Below are positions 39,201 through 54,200 of a DNA stretch of 64,000 nt, piece after piece. Below the pieces are notes generated by a model that saw only the letters and a program-made list of their open reading frames with translations, ran no database searches and was not told the origin of the DNA. The position numbers were made by a program, and so were the translations under genes. Position 1 is the stretch's first letter. Each line of letters opens with the position of its first letter. Source of the DNA: Loripinus fragilis (lineage: Eukaryota; Mollusca; Bivalvia; Lucinida; Lucinidae); assembly GCA_964019695.1 (NCBI GenBank), contig OZ026517.1, positions 72,312,665-72,376,664 of the forward strand, written 5' to 3'.

Positions 39201-42200
39201 TGACCTTTGACCTCTATGACCTTGATAATTCTCTTTCACTGACCTTGACCTTGCAGCATCCTGGCTGTAGTAGTTTTTTTTCTCCAGCTAGGTCTTCGGA
39301 AAAAATGTAAGCAGTCTAAATGCCATGTCGGTGAGCGAAGCCCCTCTGCATGGAAACTAGTTTTGCTCTTCACCCCCTCTGGCTGTTACATAATATTAGC
39401 TTTTGTCACCTAAATTAGCAAAAATTGCTTTATTTTGCACAAATGAACCATTTTATGTGATAAGAAGTTGATATAATGTTTAAAGAAAGGATTATATGTC
39501 CCATAGCCAGGAGCAAGTAATTTTTGGCCTTGTCAATGGGGGTGGGTGGGGTAACTCCACATTAGACTCATGCTGGTAAGGCACATGCATCTTTTTGGTA
39601 TAGGATATTGTAAAGTGGTGTTATAAGCTTATATGAGTGGAATTAAAAGCATTTCTGATGTATAATAAAAGAGATATAAGAAAATGAATATGTTCACTTT
39701 TCCTTTTCATTATTTTGCTGTACAATGAGTTTACCAGTAATATGTGTAGGGGGGTAGGGTTGTTTAAAGGGTTCCCTAGAATAACTTTGTGGTAAATGAT
39801 GCAAACAAACAATATAAATGTGCTTTAAAATGTTTATTGGTTTGAATTAAAATATTTTCTTGGTCCTTTGTCTGAAATGGGTTATGGCTGTAGGTCACAG
39901 ACCTGTAAATGTAAAAAGGGCAGTGATTGGCTGAAAAGGTGGGTGGAAGCTCAGCACAATATTTTCAAGTTGTAAGGTGTTTCATGATTGGTCAATAATA
40001 AAACTAGGAAATATATTGTATTTATTAGACGGGTCTATCTTTGCTGTACTTTTTTGAACAACATTTCATTGCTTCTGATGATTAAGTTTACTGGTGTGGC
40101 TTAGAAAAAAGGACCTTGCATTCTGGTATTTTTTTCAGTAGAATTTTCCTCTCATGTAGGGTACCCACCTTCAGGGGCCAAAAAGTGGCAAAACATGGCG
40201 GTCACCAGGGTATCTCATTCTTATTTTTTGATTGAACTAGGTCCAATCTGTAACTCTAAGGCAGCCTCATTGTGATTGAAGAGTTGTGAGGACCACAGCC
40301 TACTTAAAAGCTATAATGGAGGTCTATGGAAAAAACAATTACAGGTCTGGGCCCAATACAATGTGAACTAGGTTTTTAATGAAACTTATAACTATGATAT
40401 CATGGATGTGAGGTTCTTCTCCTGTATGAATTGACTTGGTGTGAGTTTTTTTTCCCTGTATGAATTAGCATTCTAAAAATGTTACATATTAAGCGTAACG
40501 TTGGTTAGACGTAGTTTTACATGCACCATTTGTAACTAAAGGGTGTTAAGTAATGTTGCTATTGTATTGTATCATTTCAGGTATAATTATTGTGCAAGCA
40601 CTTCATTAAATACGGATAGTGAAACTTACTATCAAAGTTCAGTAATATTTTGTTTTCCAATCCATATTTGGGAAAAGCACTGGAACGTATCAACTTCTTA
40701 CAATAAACATCGTAGTACTAGTATGGCCATTCAAAATGAAGTCTGTATTGAGTATATTTTTACACTGAAACATGATTATTGAATGTTTTACATTCTGATG
40801 AATTGGGACCTTGTGTTTGCAACAAGTTAAAAATATACTAAAACCAAGTTCTAATCGGTCACCTTACATTTTTACGCTAGTTCAGAAAGGGAAAAATAGG
40901 GTATACAAAATTCATGTTTTTAAGTGAAGCACTACTTTGCCAAGACTCTGCAAGTTATTTCATTTAAAAATGACGTGTATTTCTTGCACGGACGAAGTTA
41001 GAGAAAAGGTCCCCTCATTTCAAAAAGTCACACTTTTTATATGATATAAACCATAACAAAGAGCCCCTATAAAATTAACTTTTTTGTTTGTTTGAAGATA
41101 TTACTGGCTACCGTGATATAAGAAGAATAAACCTCAAAAATTTGTTTCCATCGGACTCGTCGTTTTTGCTACTCAATAACATAAGACAAACACTCTTGGC
41201 AGGTTAATCATTGAAATTAAGCTTTAAGCTTGCCATTAACATAGATACTTTGCACTGCTCTGTACGCTTTATTATCAGCGATAAGGCATTGAATTTTTTT
41301 ATTATCACCGGACGTCAGCGTTCCTCTTTGAGAATTGATAAAAATACAATGCCACCAAATCAATTTTTAAACTTTAACATTGAAACCGGAAGTGTACAGA
41401 AGTCGTAAAACTTTTATCACCAAAAAAAGGTCTAATCAAGTTCTACTGTGTTTGGCCTACAGTGTTCAAATAAATAGAGGATATTTACTTTTTGAGGTGA
41501 ATACCAAATATATTTCATCGAGTGTGTTGAAAACATCAGAATTTTCATGAGTGAGCAGCACGAATGAAAATTTCGATGTTTTCAACTCACGAGATGAAAT
41601 CTATTTGGTATTTACTAAAAAAAAAGTAAATTTTCTTGTTATTTTATACTTTTTTAAAAGATTTACAGTTGATCAATTTGTTAACCGTGCTTCAAGCCGA
41701 ATCACAATAAAGTAAAAGAAGACAAAGGAGTATTTGTGACAGAACACACGATCTATAGCCACCAGGCCTTACAGAGAAAAAGAAATCTATTCAGCGTCAA
41801 AGTGCGAGACAAGTGACGTCATAAGTGACGTCATAATTTGTTGATGACGTTGCGTAGCATAGGTTACATGCATTGCCTCACTAACTGAAGCGGGAGGTGT
41901 TGAAAATTCAAAATCGAAAAAAATCAGCAAATCTGATTTATTTTGGTACCAAAATGTTCCTCATGTTCTAACTAAGAAAATGACTACCCACACTTGATGT
42001 TTTTGTTCACAAATAAGAAAGTCATAGGCGTTTGAACTTTCGAAGTGAGCTGCATTAAGTGAATGGAAAAGTCAGAGGTGATCCAAACAACGCTACACTG
42101 AAAATATAGGCTGATATCAACCACTAGTGATTGATATCATATCATTTCACTAGTGATTGATGTCACTTTTATTTGTTTTTGATATGCATTGATTTCACTG

Positions 42201-45200
42201 CTAAGTATAAAAAAAATAAGTACATTTAACAATTTTGCCAGGAAATACTGGTGAATTTCAAAAATCTCGAAAAATTTTGAAAAATGCGTAAAAATCGACC
42301 ATATGCAAAATTTCAGTTGTTTGGTGTTTTTCAAGTCGGACAGACCAGTCTGTAACCACCTAAACGTCAATTTTATAAAAACTACTCTCAAAACCATTTT
42401 TTTCTTCAAAAAGTCGATTTTTGCATTGTTAACCCAAAAAACTTTGAAGTAAAAGAAAACTGTTCAAAAACACTGCTAAACGTTTGCCCATTAAAATGTA
42501 CATATATAGGCAAAACATCATTTCATTTAATCATGTTAATTCGGTCAGAAATAATGAGTTTAAAAAGTGACCTATTAAAATTTGGTTTTAGTATATGTTA
42601 CCGGTCCTTGATTTTCATGAAATTTGATCAACATATTCTAAATATATAGGGACCGTTTTTTATGCTGAAATGGTACCTTGACAAAGATCAGAGTATGCTA
42701 AAATTTGAATTCCAAATTAGAGGGACTACAAATTATGAGTTGAAATATCAGGGTACCGTAACATAAAAATGGATGTAACAGGGCGCCCTCAGGTGTGGTA
42801 GTGATATTATCAATGACATCATAAATTGACAATGGATTGCATACAAAATCAAATCAAAATATAGAAGTCATGCCCAAGGTAATAAATCAGCGTAATATCA
42901 TCAAATTCGAAGCGTGTACAGACCCCCATTTTAATTTGCCATACCTTGTAAGAGCCCCTTTGTATTTTATGCGAATATAAAACCATCTAAAGAGAGAGAG
43001 CTTTGCATTTCGGCGAATACAAATCATACATTTATATAGGGCTTAGTATTTTAGGCGAATACAAAACCGTACCTTTATACAGAGCTTTGATTTTTTGGCG
43101 AATATAAAACCATGGTCGTGATGCTCTTTCACTAAACTAGCTATACATGTATCAAATTAGTGCCACATAAAGCTTTTTATTTTAAGCGAAGTTGCGACGC
43201 GGACAGAATAATCAACGGAAATTTCTTTCCTTTAAGAATTGAGACTATTTTGTTTGAACAATCCGGCTTTCAATGTCAGGATTAAATGGTTCAGCATAAG
43301 CACATTCTGCTTTCATGCGCATGCAAATTTTCCTGTCAGCACAAAAACTTTGAATGAATAAGAAAAACACAAAAAATGTTGCCAAGACTGGTACCAGCCC
43401 GTGAAAAATATTGGTCGTATATTGCAGAGAAAACGAAGCATTAACTCTGGCCACGTTACGTTATACTATTGAGTAACTGTTGCAACAGACAAGAATCACA
43501 CCGGGAAGGCGGCAATCGAAAACGCCAATACTATCGAGGAACGTAGATAAAATCAATATAAACTGTGTTTTCGATTGCCATTTGTCGCCTCATTTGCGAC
43601 AAATGGCAATCAAAACAATGTTTATCGATTTTTGATCCGCGTTCGTCAATTGTTGATTACGTTTTCGATTGCAGCCTACCCGGTGTGAGAATATCAAAGG
43701 AGTTAACCTTGTTTTCTATTCGTTCGCTTTGGAAAGTCGACATTTAAAAGAAGGCATGCGACAAGTTAAAAAAGGTGGGTCTATTACTGGATTGAGAATT
43801 AATTTGAATTCATGTTACATGGTTTATTATATTCATATCAAATCTGAACCCTCATTTTCTGAATAAAGTTTGAATTAAATCAAGTTATAAACGTGCCGTT
43901 TTCTGGCGCGTTCAGAGTTATCCATACATTGGAACCGAAAGCAAAAGCAATGGAGAACAGTTAATTACAAAAACAGTGCTGTTTTTAATAGATAATCAGA
44001 GGCCATAAAAAGCAGACGAACACTGGGTTCAACGCTACCTGCACTTCCGGGCAGATCAAATGAAGCGAAACCCATGAAAAGTGCGCTTTTGTCTGCCATT
44101 CTGTTAAAGATTATATTGTTGCATTACACTTGCTGGATTCTGGCTGAAGATGCACCTAGTTTTTAAGCTGTCTGATAATTTTTGCTACTGTGCCATAGTC
44201 TGAGTTCTATTCTAATATTGGATTCGCAGAAGTCTTCGGCAGACGAAGCTGAAGTAGACGTCATTTGGCTCGTGGCGAGCGCGCGAGAGAATCATCACTG
44301 TGCGTGCTGTCTGTCTTTGGGTGGCATATATTTTGGATTATAATATACATCTGTATAATTTGATAAGTCAGTTTCTTTCTTATATTTCATGAAAAAAAGA
44401 GAGTGGATTTATGGAAAATAAGTTTCATTGTGACTTGTGGATATATAATCGAATACTATCTTGCAATATAAATAAAATGTGGATATAGCAGACGATAATC
44501 TACAGGGTGAGTAATGCAAGAATGCACATTGTGCAAGTGGTTTAATCGCGCGACTTATGTCGTCTGCTGAGTGTCGACTGCTGAGTGTCGTCTGCTGTGT
44601 GTCCTCTGCTGTGTGTCGTCTGCTGTGTGTCGTATGCTTGTCCTTTATATATAACGTCTCTTTGGCAAACAGTGTGGACCAAGACCAGACTGCTCCGCAG
44701 AGTGGTCAACTTTTCGGTAAACGTTGTCTGCTGTGTGTCGTCTGCTGGTCATTATAAAACGTCTCTGTGGCAAACAGTGTGGACCCAGGCCAGACTGCTC
44801 GCAAAGTAATCAACTCTTCGGTAAATGCCGTCTGCTTTGTGTCGTCTGCTGATCCTAATAAAACGTCTATGTAGCAAACAGTGTGGACCTAGATCAGACT
44901 GCTCCGCAAAGTGTTTAACTCTTCGGCAGCTATTCGCGATTAAACGTCGTCTGCTGTATGTCGTCTACTGGTCCTTATAAAACGTCTATGTAGCAAACAG
45001 TTTGGACACAGATCAGACTGCTCCTAGAGGAGCAGTCTGATCTTGGTCAACACTGTTTGTCTGTATGCCGAAAGTATTTGACGTTAGTATTTAATACATA
45101 TGGCAGACGACTTCAGCAGACGACATTTTTAGATGCATTCTTTTCGTAGCAGGCGACGGGATAAGTGCATTGTGGGTGTTTACAATGTGATATACCTTTG

Positions 45201-48200
45201 ACTCAGGTATTTATCGGTGCCATATCGGTAATTCCAATATTGGCTTAATTTGGAGTGCCATTGAGAGGTTACATCTATGTCATTTAAACCAATTTTTGCC
45301 TATGATAACTATAAAATCAGCCATAATTTTGTTTGTTTTTGCTATCTTAATACCTTCCTACATAACTTTCAAATTTTACCATTTGGATGACAAATGTTTA
45401 GGACAGACCACGAGAAAAATGCGACCAGATTAGATTCAGATTCAATCGAACTTGCTCAGCTACAGTGACTAGCTAGCTAGAATAGTAGAACATAGGAATA
45501 AGCACTACTAGTATCTAGGCAGTGAAAACAAACGGCTTTGATCTGATTGTGCGGATTATGGAAGCTGATTCGTGTCATTGTTTTTTTTCGTACATGTATG
45601 TATATGGAATTGACATGTTTTCCTGTACCGATGCTTATTGTGGTTCAGTCTATTGTTTCAAGGACAGGTGAAATGTTCCAACAAATTAAAAGCACCTATG
45701 TAACACAGTTTTGTTTCTATAAGTTTTATAATAAAATCTAAATTTGAATTAATTAATTTAAATATAATTCAAGCATTTCTGAGAATTATTTCGTTGTATA
45801 GTTAGTAACAGTTTTCTTTTTCACTTTTCAGGTCACGAGCTGTAAGCCACCGGCCCCTTTGGGCGGGTTCAGTATATTTCTGGATTCTTTGTAATAATTT
45901 AAAAGTGGATTTTAGATTGTGAATTCTAGAGTATGACACTATGTGTATACGAAGGACCGTCCTAATTGTCATACAGACAAACGGACAGGCATGGGCATTG
46001 AGAGACTTACATACATTGTGTTGCAGTTTCTACAACTATTAGGATTTATAGCTTTTGGTATGTATTACTAGAATATTAAAGTATTTAGTTAAGGCCTCGA
46101 AGTTATAAAAAGTTTTCATGCTCAACTCAACTGAGCATGAAATTTATCATGCGCATAAATATCAAAATGCCAACAATTATTGGCATTTTAAATATGTAAA
46201 CACAACATCTGACAATTTGAAAGCAAGAAACATCTTTTTTTTTAATCATTTTAGTTTTCATGAGCTGTTAAATTTCATGCTCAGTTGAGTTGAGCATTAA
46301 TAAAGCTTTATAACCTCAAAGCAAGATATCGTCCATTTTATTTAAAGCACAGGCATTCTAGGGAAAAAGCATTTGAGCTAGTCCATGGGAAAAAGGGCAC
46401 TTATCACACTTGGACCTTGTCGCGAGAAAACCTGCTTTCGGAATGTGAGACGAAGTAGACTCAATCCAATCTGCTCATCTGCAATAACCAGAGTATTCAG
46501 ATTTTGCATGTAGCTAATTTATCTATTCAACTTACTAGGAAGCGAGCAATAAAGGCACTGATCAGTCTGCGCAGATGTGCGGGCTGGTCTACGTCTTTGT
46601 TGTTCAAATGCCTCAGTTTTCTCGCGAGGGGGCCATATGATTAAGTTCATTCTTTTAATAAGCGTGCAAGAACAGCTATCCAGTGGGGTTATATGTAAAA
46701 CTTCAACTACGATCATAGTTTGTGAAAGACTAATGTGATGACTGGCGAAACTGCTTGCCCGACTATAAGACGGTTTTGGCCTTCAGCCATTGGAGTAGCA
46801 CGCATTACGCACGTTATGCACGTGATAAAAATAGTAACATTCAAGGGAGGTCACTTAATGTGATAAAAGTGATTTTACATACTATAAGGAACTGCTCATA
46901 ATGGAAATAATTCGCTCCCACTGGGAGAAAATTATTTCTTTTATGAGAAGTTCCCATTTTGAAAAGCGACGCAAATGAAAAGAATCATTGCTTGATCCAG
47001 TGGTCTCCCTTTGATGTGTGTAACTTTTCAGCGTTCGGGCTACGCTATTGTTCCTTGATGTCGCTGGCCTGACTGTGGATGGACAGGCCCGTGCGAGTAT
47101 TGTTTTATTTCATATGACATGCCTTATTTGTGTACGTACATGTATGACGCTGTCTTCATACGACCTGCCTGGATGAATCGCGCAGACCATGAGGGCATTT
47201 AGTCTTGACACACATTAATGTGCTGTTCTGCATGGCACGAATAGTTAGCATTACGTATACAAATATTTACACCTTTACATTGGATTTCGATGTGCCATAC
47301 ACGCAGCCTCATCGGATCGTTTTCTGCTCGGGAAGAAGTTTAACATTAGATCTATATGAGTTTAAAGCATAGTTTATAAGGGCACATGTATAGACATTTT
47401 CATGTTTAACTGCAGCATTCCAGTTGTAGACATGTATTTCAATCAGAGTGGAAAACAGTGTGGATCCTGATCTGATGGCTTCGTCAGAAGCCAGCTGAAC
47501 TGGGTATACAGTGTCTCCAAAAAATGGATACATCCGGGTCAGCAGAACAATGGTCCAAACACAGTATTTGGCATGCCAGACTCGAACATAATGGCCGAGT
47601 TATTTCATCACTTGAGACACCAATGACGTAATCAGATAACTAGAAAATCAGTATGATAATGAGAAAAACAAATGGTGGCTGGTCCCCCGCGAGATAACAA
47701 GCTCGTATATGATCTAGGTTCACCATGCTCACTGCTAGCGTTAATGCCAAGAAAAAAATGTGTGGTTCAGGTTACCCGACCTACCCTAAATATTTACCCC
47801 CTACCCGATTTTTTTTCCAAATTCTGAAGTTGGAAAATTATTTTGTTCTGCTATTCTCTTCCAACTTCAGAATTTGGAGGAAAAAATACATATCAAAATG
47901 ACCATCTGAAACGAAAATCTTAAGTTCTATGCATTCAGTCTTTGATTTTGAAAGTAAAAGGATTAAAACAAGGTTATATCTTCAAAAATAGACCCTTTTA
48001 TATCCGTTTTGTCTTATTTAATATATTTCCAAGCAGGTCTGAATATTCCAAGAAAAAAGTTTTTTTTAAAAAAAACAGCATCCTACCTACCCTATTTTTT
48101 CAAGGTGTAGCATTCACACATATTTTTTTTTATTTGGCCTAATGGTTTCCACTGGAAAGAGACATTGAACAAGACCAGGAGCTTGGTTAGCTCTTGGTAA

Positions 48201-51200
48201 GCTCCTGGCCAAACCAGAAGGCAAAATGCAAGTAAAGACCGCTATGTTGGTCTTATCAGGATCAACACTGCTTTTATACTGGTCTTTTGGGGGATGCATG
48301 GGTGAAACTTTGCAGGATTATTCCTAAATTCGGGATTTTGAGGCTGACTTTCCATAGAAAGTCAGCCTCAAAATGCTGAATTAGGGAGATTATAATAGGT
48401 TCTCTTATTTTATAGTCAGTCTGTCTAAAGACAAATGACATGATTCAAACTTGAAATTGTGAGTAGTTAGTGGGCATACCTAAAGTTTTAAGATTGGATT
48501 TGTGAAAGTTCTTTGAAGTTTCACCCATGTGGGGATGCTGGGCTAAATCTTAAACGTGTACTCATCGGAAGGATGGCATTTATAATTGACTTAGTTTGCA
48601 ACCTTTATGTTAGCACCGGCTATGGTACAGCATGAGATAGGCTTTTCTGTGAAAGGGCGTCACACCATTCAAATGACACGCCCAGCTCACCGCAATCTCC
48701 GTCTCGATGAGGTGGGTGTGTCATTTAAAATACAATCATTTTTGTTTGAAACAGCTACTGAAATTTCGTTTTTAACAACAACCCACTGACAGATGGCAAC
48801 CTTTTTTAAAGCTTATACTTGTAGTCATCTATGCTTGATCTAGGATTGACAGTCCGGAGCAGAGGACGTTCTGAACTCATTGCCACGTACATGTTAAGGA
48901 CATATGCTACTAAATACTTCCCATATTGAAATATTTTCAATACTTTGCATACAGTTTGTTTTATGCATGGGCTATCCATATATGAAATAAAAAGGATATG
49001 TCACCGTGCTTATATTTTCAGAATCTCATATTGAAGTTTACAGCATTTGACCAATTTTCTAGAAATATAAAACAATAACACTAGTCCTAATTATCGAGCT
49101 AAAACGGTTGTAATCTTCAGCCAGCTTCTTTCCTTTAACTTAAATTACTGCCCATGACCTCAAACTTTTAAGAAAATGTGCATGTTTACTTGTTATCCCA
49201 TGCTGTGACAAGATACTGCATGATATATTTTGGCAATTCGTCGAAAAATGAAATTTGTTTTTAGAATAAATCATGTATTAAAAAATCTGATATTGAAAAT
49301 CTTGAAAATTTATTTTTAATTCATGGACTATTATAATACCTTTCAGAAAAAAGAATAAAAATCTGAGGTCACCGAACTAATTCTCTTTCTAGAGGGCCAA
49401 ATTTAACCCCACCCCCATAGGTTTCATGCGTAATTCAATATAAAAAGTTCAGGGATGACCATTTCGGTCGTTTTGATGATGCCATATTACTAGTTTATGA
49501 AGTAATTTAGCATTAAAATGTTAAAAAAAGAAAGAAAAAACACACTGAAAATATGTGCGCAATCGGGAATCGATCCTGGTCCTCTGGCTTTGTAGCCAGA
49601 CACGCTAACCACTAGGCCACGAGGTCAGGTCGTGCGCCTCTCTAAATAACCATACAAATAGTATGGACTCGGCCACTATCGTATTCGTAACCAGGGTTAT
49701 TGTGTACGTCGTTTGATTTCGACTGAGCTACAATTATCTGCCTTTAGTGCTGAGACGATCAGTTCTGAAAAGATGTCAATAGATATTTCGAACACACTTT
49801 AATTAGTTATTTTGAGAAGAAAATGTCGGAACATCGATATGACATAAGAATATCGGAAGCTGTGTTATCCGATTCCGTTAAGGGTCGAAATACAGGACCC
49901 AGACAACTTTCCCGGTTTGCAGACGCGGGAAAGGTGCGCATTGGAAATAGCCGCATATGTCTTTAAGACAATGAACCAAACTCTTGCTAATCTTGACCAA
50001 TGAGTCAGGCCTGAGTATTGCATTCACAACACTACCTGAAACTTACGTCACCGTGAATTAAGGTTTGGTTCCCAAGCATCTGGCTGACCCTAACTGACCT
50101 ATCAACTTTGCTTTAAGGCACCCATGACTATCTTATCAACCAGAAAATCAAAACATAATAAAAACAATATGAGCTATCGGTTTAGAAATAACTGTGATGA
50201 AATCGAAGGCCAGAAAACATTGCTTAATGATTCCATGACATATGATCTCCTTGTGAAAAAGATAATTGAGTCTCTTGAAAACATTGGAAGTGCCATGCGA
50301 AAACGTATTAACTCTTTAACTGTGCACGGATCTTAAATTACCCAATATAGGGTGCGTGAACACTGTCTTGATATTCTGGACCACTAGTAGTCCATCCTAT
50401 TTACATAATACAGTAAAACCTGTGTAAAACGACAACTCCCAAAATGACCAAAATTGGTTTTCAAGACTGTATTCATCGCTTAATGCAGGTCAAAAGTATT
50501 GCAGAATGCTCCAGGGGAGCATTTCTGCAATTCTTTCGACCTTCATTAAGGTACCATATGCCAAAAGGATCTTTGTTTTTTTGTCTATTTTTGAGTGGCC
50601 CGTTTACACAGGTTTATTGTACATTATGCCGAGGAGAGCAAACGAACAAACCCTGAACAGACTGCTCCATTGGTCTGGACATGTTTTTTTTTCATGGCTA
50701 TATGTTTGAGTAGTGTGGCTCTTGCACCAAAAGAGTTGACTAATGCTCAGTTTTAATTACATGTAGACTGGCTTCAGTCCTTAAAACATTTTTTCATCAA
50801 TGTGTCGTTTCATATACTTGGAGCTAGTCTAACTCTGATGGGTCTGCATCACAGAACAGAGCCATCAGAGTTAGACTAGCTCCAAGTATATAAATTGACA
50901 TATTGATGAAAAAATGATTTAAGGACTGGAGCCAGTCTAGTTTTAATATGAAGCTGCAAGCAAGCTCACGAGACAGTGAGGCAAGAAGGGACTTTGCCTC
51001 TTACATTGCTCATACCAAGGGTTGTCCGCCTGTACTTGAAGATAATCCACGAGCTTTAGCGAGTGGATTAGAAGATAATCCACGAGCTTTAGCGAGTGGA
51101 TTATCTTACGTACAGGCGGACAACCCATGATATAACTATCTAATACTACCTACATCAGTGTAGACCTTGAACAGCATGGGCTATTCCGTGCTAAAGTTGG

Positions 51201-54200
51201 TAAGGGTGGTATAATGCTCAGTTTTATATGAAGCTGCAAGCAAGCTCACGAGATCAGTGAGGCAGGAAGGGACTTGGCCTCTAACTTTGCATAAAATGTC
51301 TTTTGAAACAAGCTGGTATAAAACAAAAATCATGACATAATATGGGAGCCAAGGAGGGACATTTTGACTTGTGACATTTTGACTTTTGGTATTTTGACTT
51401 GCGACTTCTGACTTGCTACTTCAGATTTATCTTTTGCGACCTATGACGTGTGGGATGAAAACCTGAAGCAATGACGTCATTCCAGCAAAATAATTGACAG
51501 AAGGGGCAAACTCTCTTACCTCGTTTTTCCGCCATCCGCCATTTCTTCAAGTTTAGTAAAAAAGAGCAGATTACAGAAAATATAGTTCATGTAATGGGCC
51601 TTCCTTTTCTACCCTCCCTATCAAAACGCAGAAACAGTTTTCCCCGTTACATGTACAGATTGTCGCACAAACCCTAGTCTGGTATCGGACCAGTCAATAG
51701 AAAAATAGTAAAGTATGTGCCCATACATATACAAGCAAATATAGACCTCTGTAAAAAAAATCACTGACTGTCATATTTACTGTGTTTCTGGTAATTTTAG
51801 AACGTTTTAAATACAGGGCCTGAAGACAGGCTAAGCAAACCCTTGTACATTTATAATTGAATGTCTCTTTTGAATGGCAAAAAATGTGGAAAGATGCAAT
51901 ATAGCTGAATCATTTCATAAAGTTTGCAGGGCATTTGTATTTAATTATGTGTTGTTTACTGTATATGTATAAAAGCAAATGGAGCATAAGATCTTTATAC
52001 ATTTGTATGCTGTCACCGGCTTCTAACCTCATGCATTTTGTTAAATGGAGTCTTGCATAGACACTGTAACTAATGCGGCTCCAATTATTCCGTGAAATAT
52101 GATGCTGTAAAAAGGATTATTGTGTCTGGAATTCCAGGAATCAGACAATCATATAGCGCTATTCTGGCATTGAAGTACACTTGTATTGGAGGATTTCGTA
52201 CATTGTATCGATTCGTCCCGTATTATTGAAACGTCGAATTAAGCGTACAAGGCCACAAAAATGGACCCTTAGATTTGACTATAAAATAAGCATTAAACGA
52301 CTGTTCAATTACATTTTATCGCCCTTGACACGTGCATTATCGAGTTCACTGCACGGAAATATGCCTCCAGATAAGGAGAGCGCTTATAATTTCATTTTCT
52401 GGTTTCTCAAACAAAATATATAATGTGGGTACTACATATAAGAACAGTCTCAACGCGACCTTTCTTATAAGTACCCACAGCATGATTATGTTACACTACC
52501 GCCCATCTATTTGTCCTTGTCAAATTCGCGTTGCAAACGCATTGAAAACGCACGTAATACTCATTAGTTTTCCAACGCGAATTTCGAAAATCCAATCAAA
52601 GCCCACTTTTGTTACGCGTTGAACTGCAGTGCAACGCATTTACCTGTTAACCAATCAATAACTCAAGTATAGCAACGCAGTTCAACGTACAATTCACGTT
52701 GAAACGCATTGTTGAACAGCCAATCAAAAAGGTCAAATTGCGTTGCCAGACCTGTTACATGTAAATCAATGATAATTTTATTATTGAAACCAAGAAAACA
52801 GCGAAAACATTATGCCACAAAACGCTTTGTTTATCGTTTCTTTTTTTTTTGTGTCAATGGCACTCACTCATTTATGGCCATCGTTGCAAGATATTTCATG
52901 TCAGCTGACTTCACATCCCATGACATTTGTTAAACATCGGTTACAGTTCAAATATGTTGACCAGTTCATCGAGATTAGTCCAACCATATCAAACAGGTCC
53001 GTAATTCTGTTTTATCAGGCCTTGGAATCAGCTTTCAGAACCTGAACCTGCTGCATTTTGATCAAATAATTAGCTTGAAGTCTTTATCGATCAATCTCTT
53101 CTTACTGGCTTGATTAAATTTGGGTCTTAAGTTGATGAGGCTCCGAGTCCAAGCCTCACAGAAGGCACTGTGTTCAGAGAGAGAGAGAGAGAAAAAAGGC
53201 TGTTTAAACAGTGTCGCAACCTAACTGCTGGGCACTGTGCTGCAGGGGTGCAGCTGTTTAAGCGGTGTCGCACCCTATCTGCCGGCACTGTGCTGCAGTG
53301 GTGCAGCTGTTTAAGCGGCATCGCAACCTATCTGCCGGCACTGTGCTGCAGTCGTGCAGCTGTTTAAGTGGTGTCAAAACCTTTCTGCCGGGACTGTGTT
53401 GCAGGGATGCAGCTGTTAAAGTGGTGTTGAAACCTATCTAACGGCACTCAGCTGCAGGGGTGCAGCTGTTTAAGTGGTGTCGAAACCTATCTGCTGGCAC
53501 TATGTTGCAGAGGTGCAGCTGTTTAAGCGGTGTCAAAACCTATCTGCCGGCACTGTGTTGCAGGGGTGCAGCTGTTTAAGCGGTGTCGCAACCTATCTGC
53601 AGGGCGATGTGCTGCAGGGGTGCAGCTGTTTAAGTGGTGTCGCAACTTATCTGCCAACACTCTGCTGCAGGGGTGCAGCTGTTTAAGTGGTGTTGAAACC
53701 TACCTGCCTGCAGTGTGCTGCAGGGGTGCAGCTATTTAAGTGGTGTTGAAACCTATCTGCCAGCACTATATTGCAGAGTTGCAGCTGTTTAAGAGGTGTC
53801 AAAACCTATCTGCCGGCACTGTGTCTCAGGGATGCAGCTGTTTTAAGTGATGTCAAAACCTATCTGCCGGCACTGTTCTGCAGAGGTGCAGCTGTTTAAG
53901 CGGTGTCAAAACCTATCTGCCGGCACTGTGTTGCAGAGGTGCAGCTGTTTAAGCAGTGTCGCAACCTAACTACTGGGCACTGTGCTGCAGGGGTGCAGCT
54001 GTTTAAGCAGTGTCGCAACCTATCTGCCGGCACTGTGTTGCAGGGGTGCAGCTGTTTAAGTGGTGTCAAAACCTATCTGCCAGGACTGTGTTGCAGGGGT
54101 GCAGTTGTTTAAGCGGTGTTGAAACCTATCTGCTGGCACTGTGCTGCAGAGAAGCAGCTGTTGAAGTGGTGTCAAAACCTATCTGCCGGCACTGTGTTGC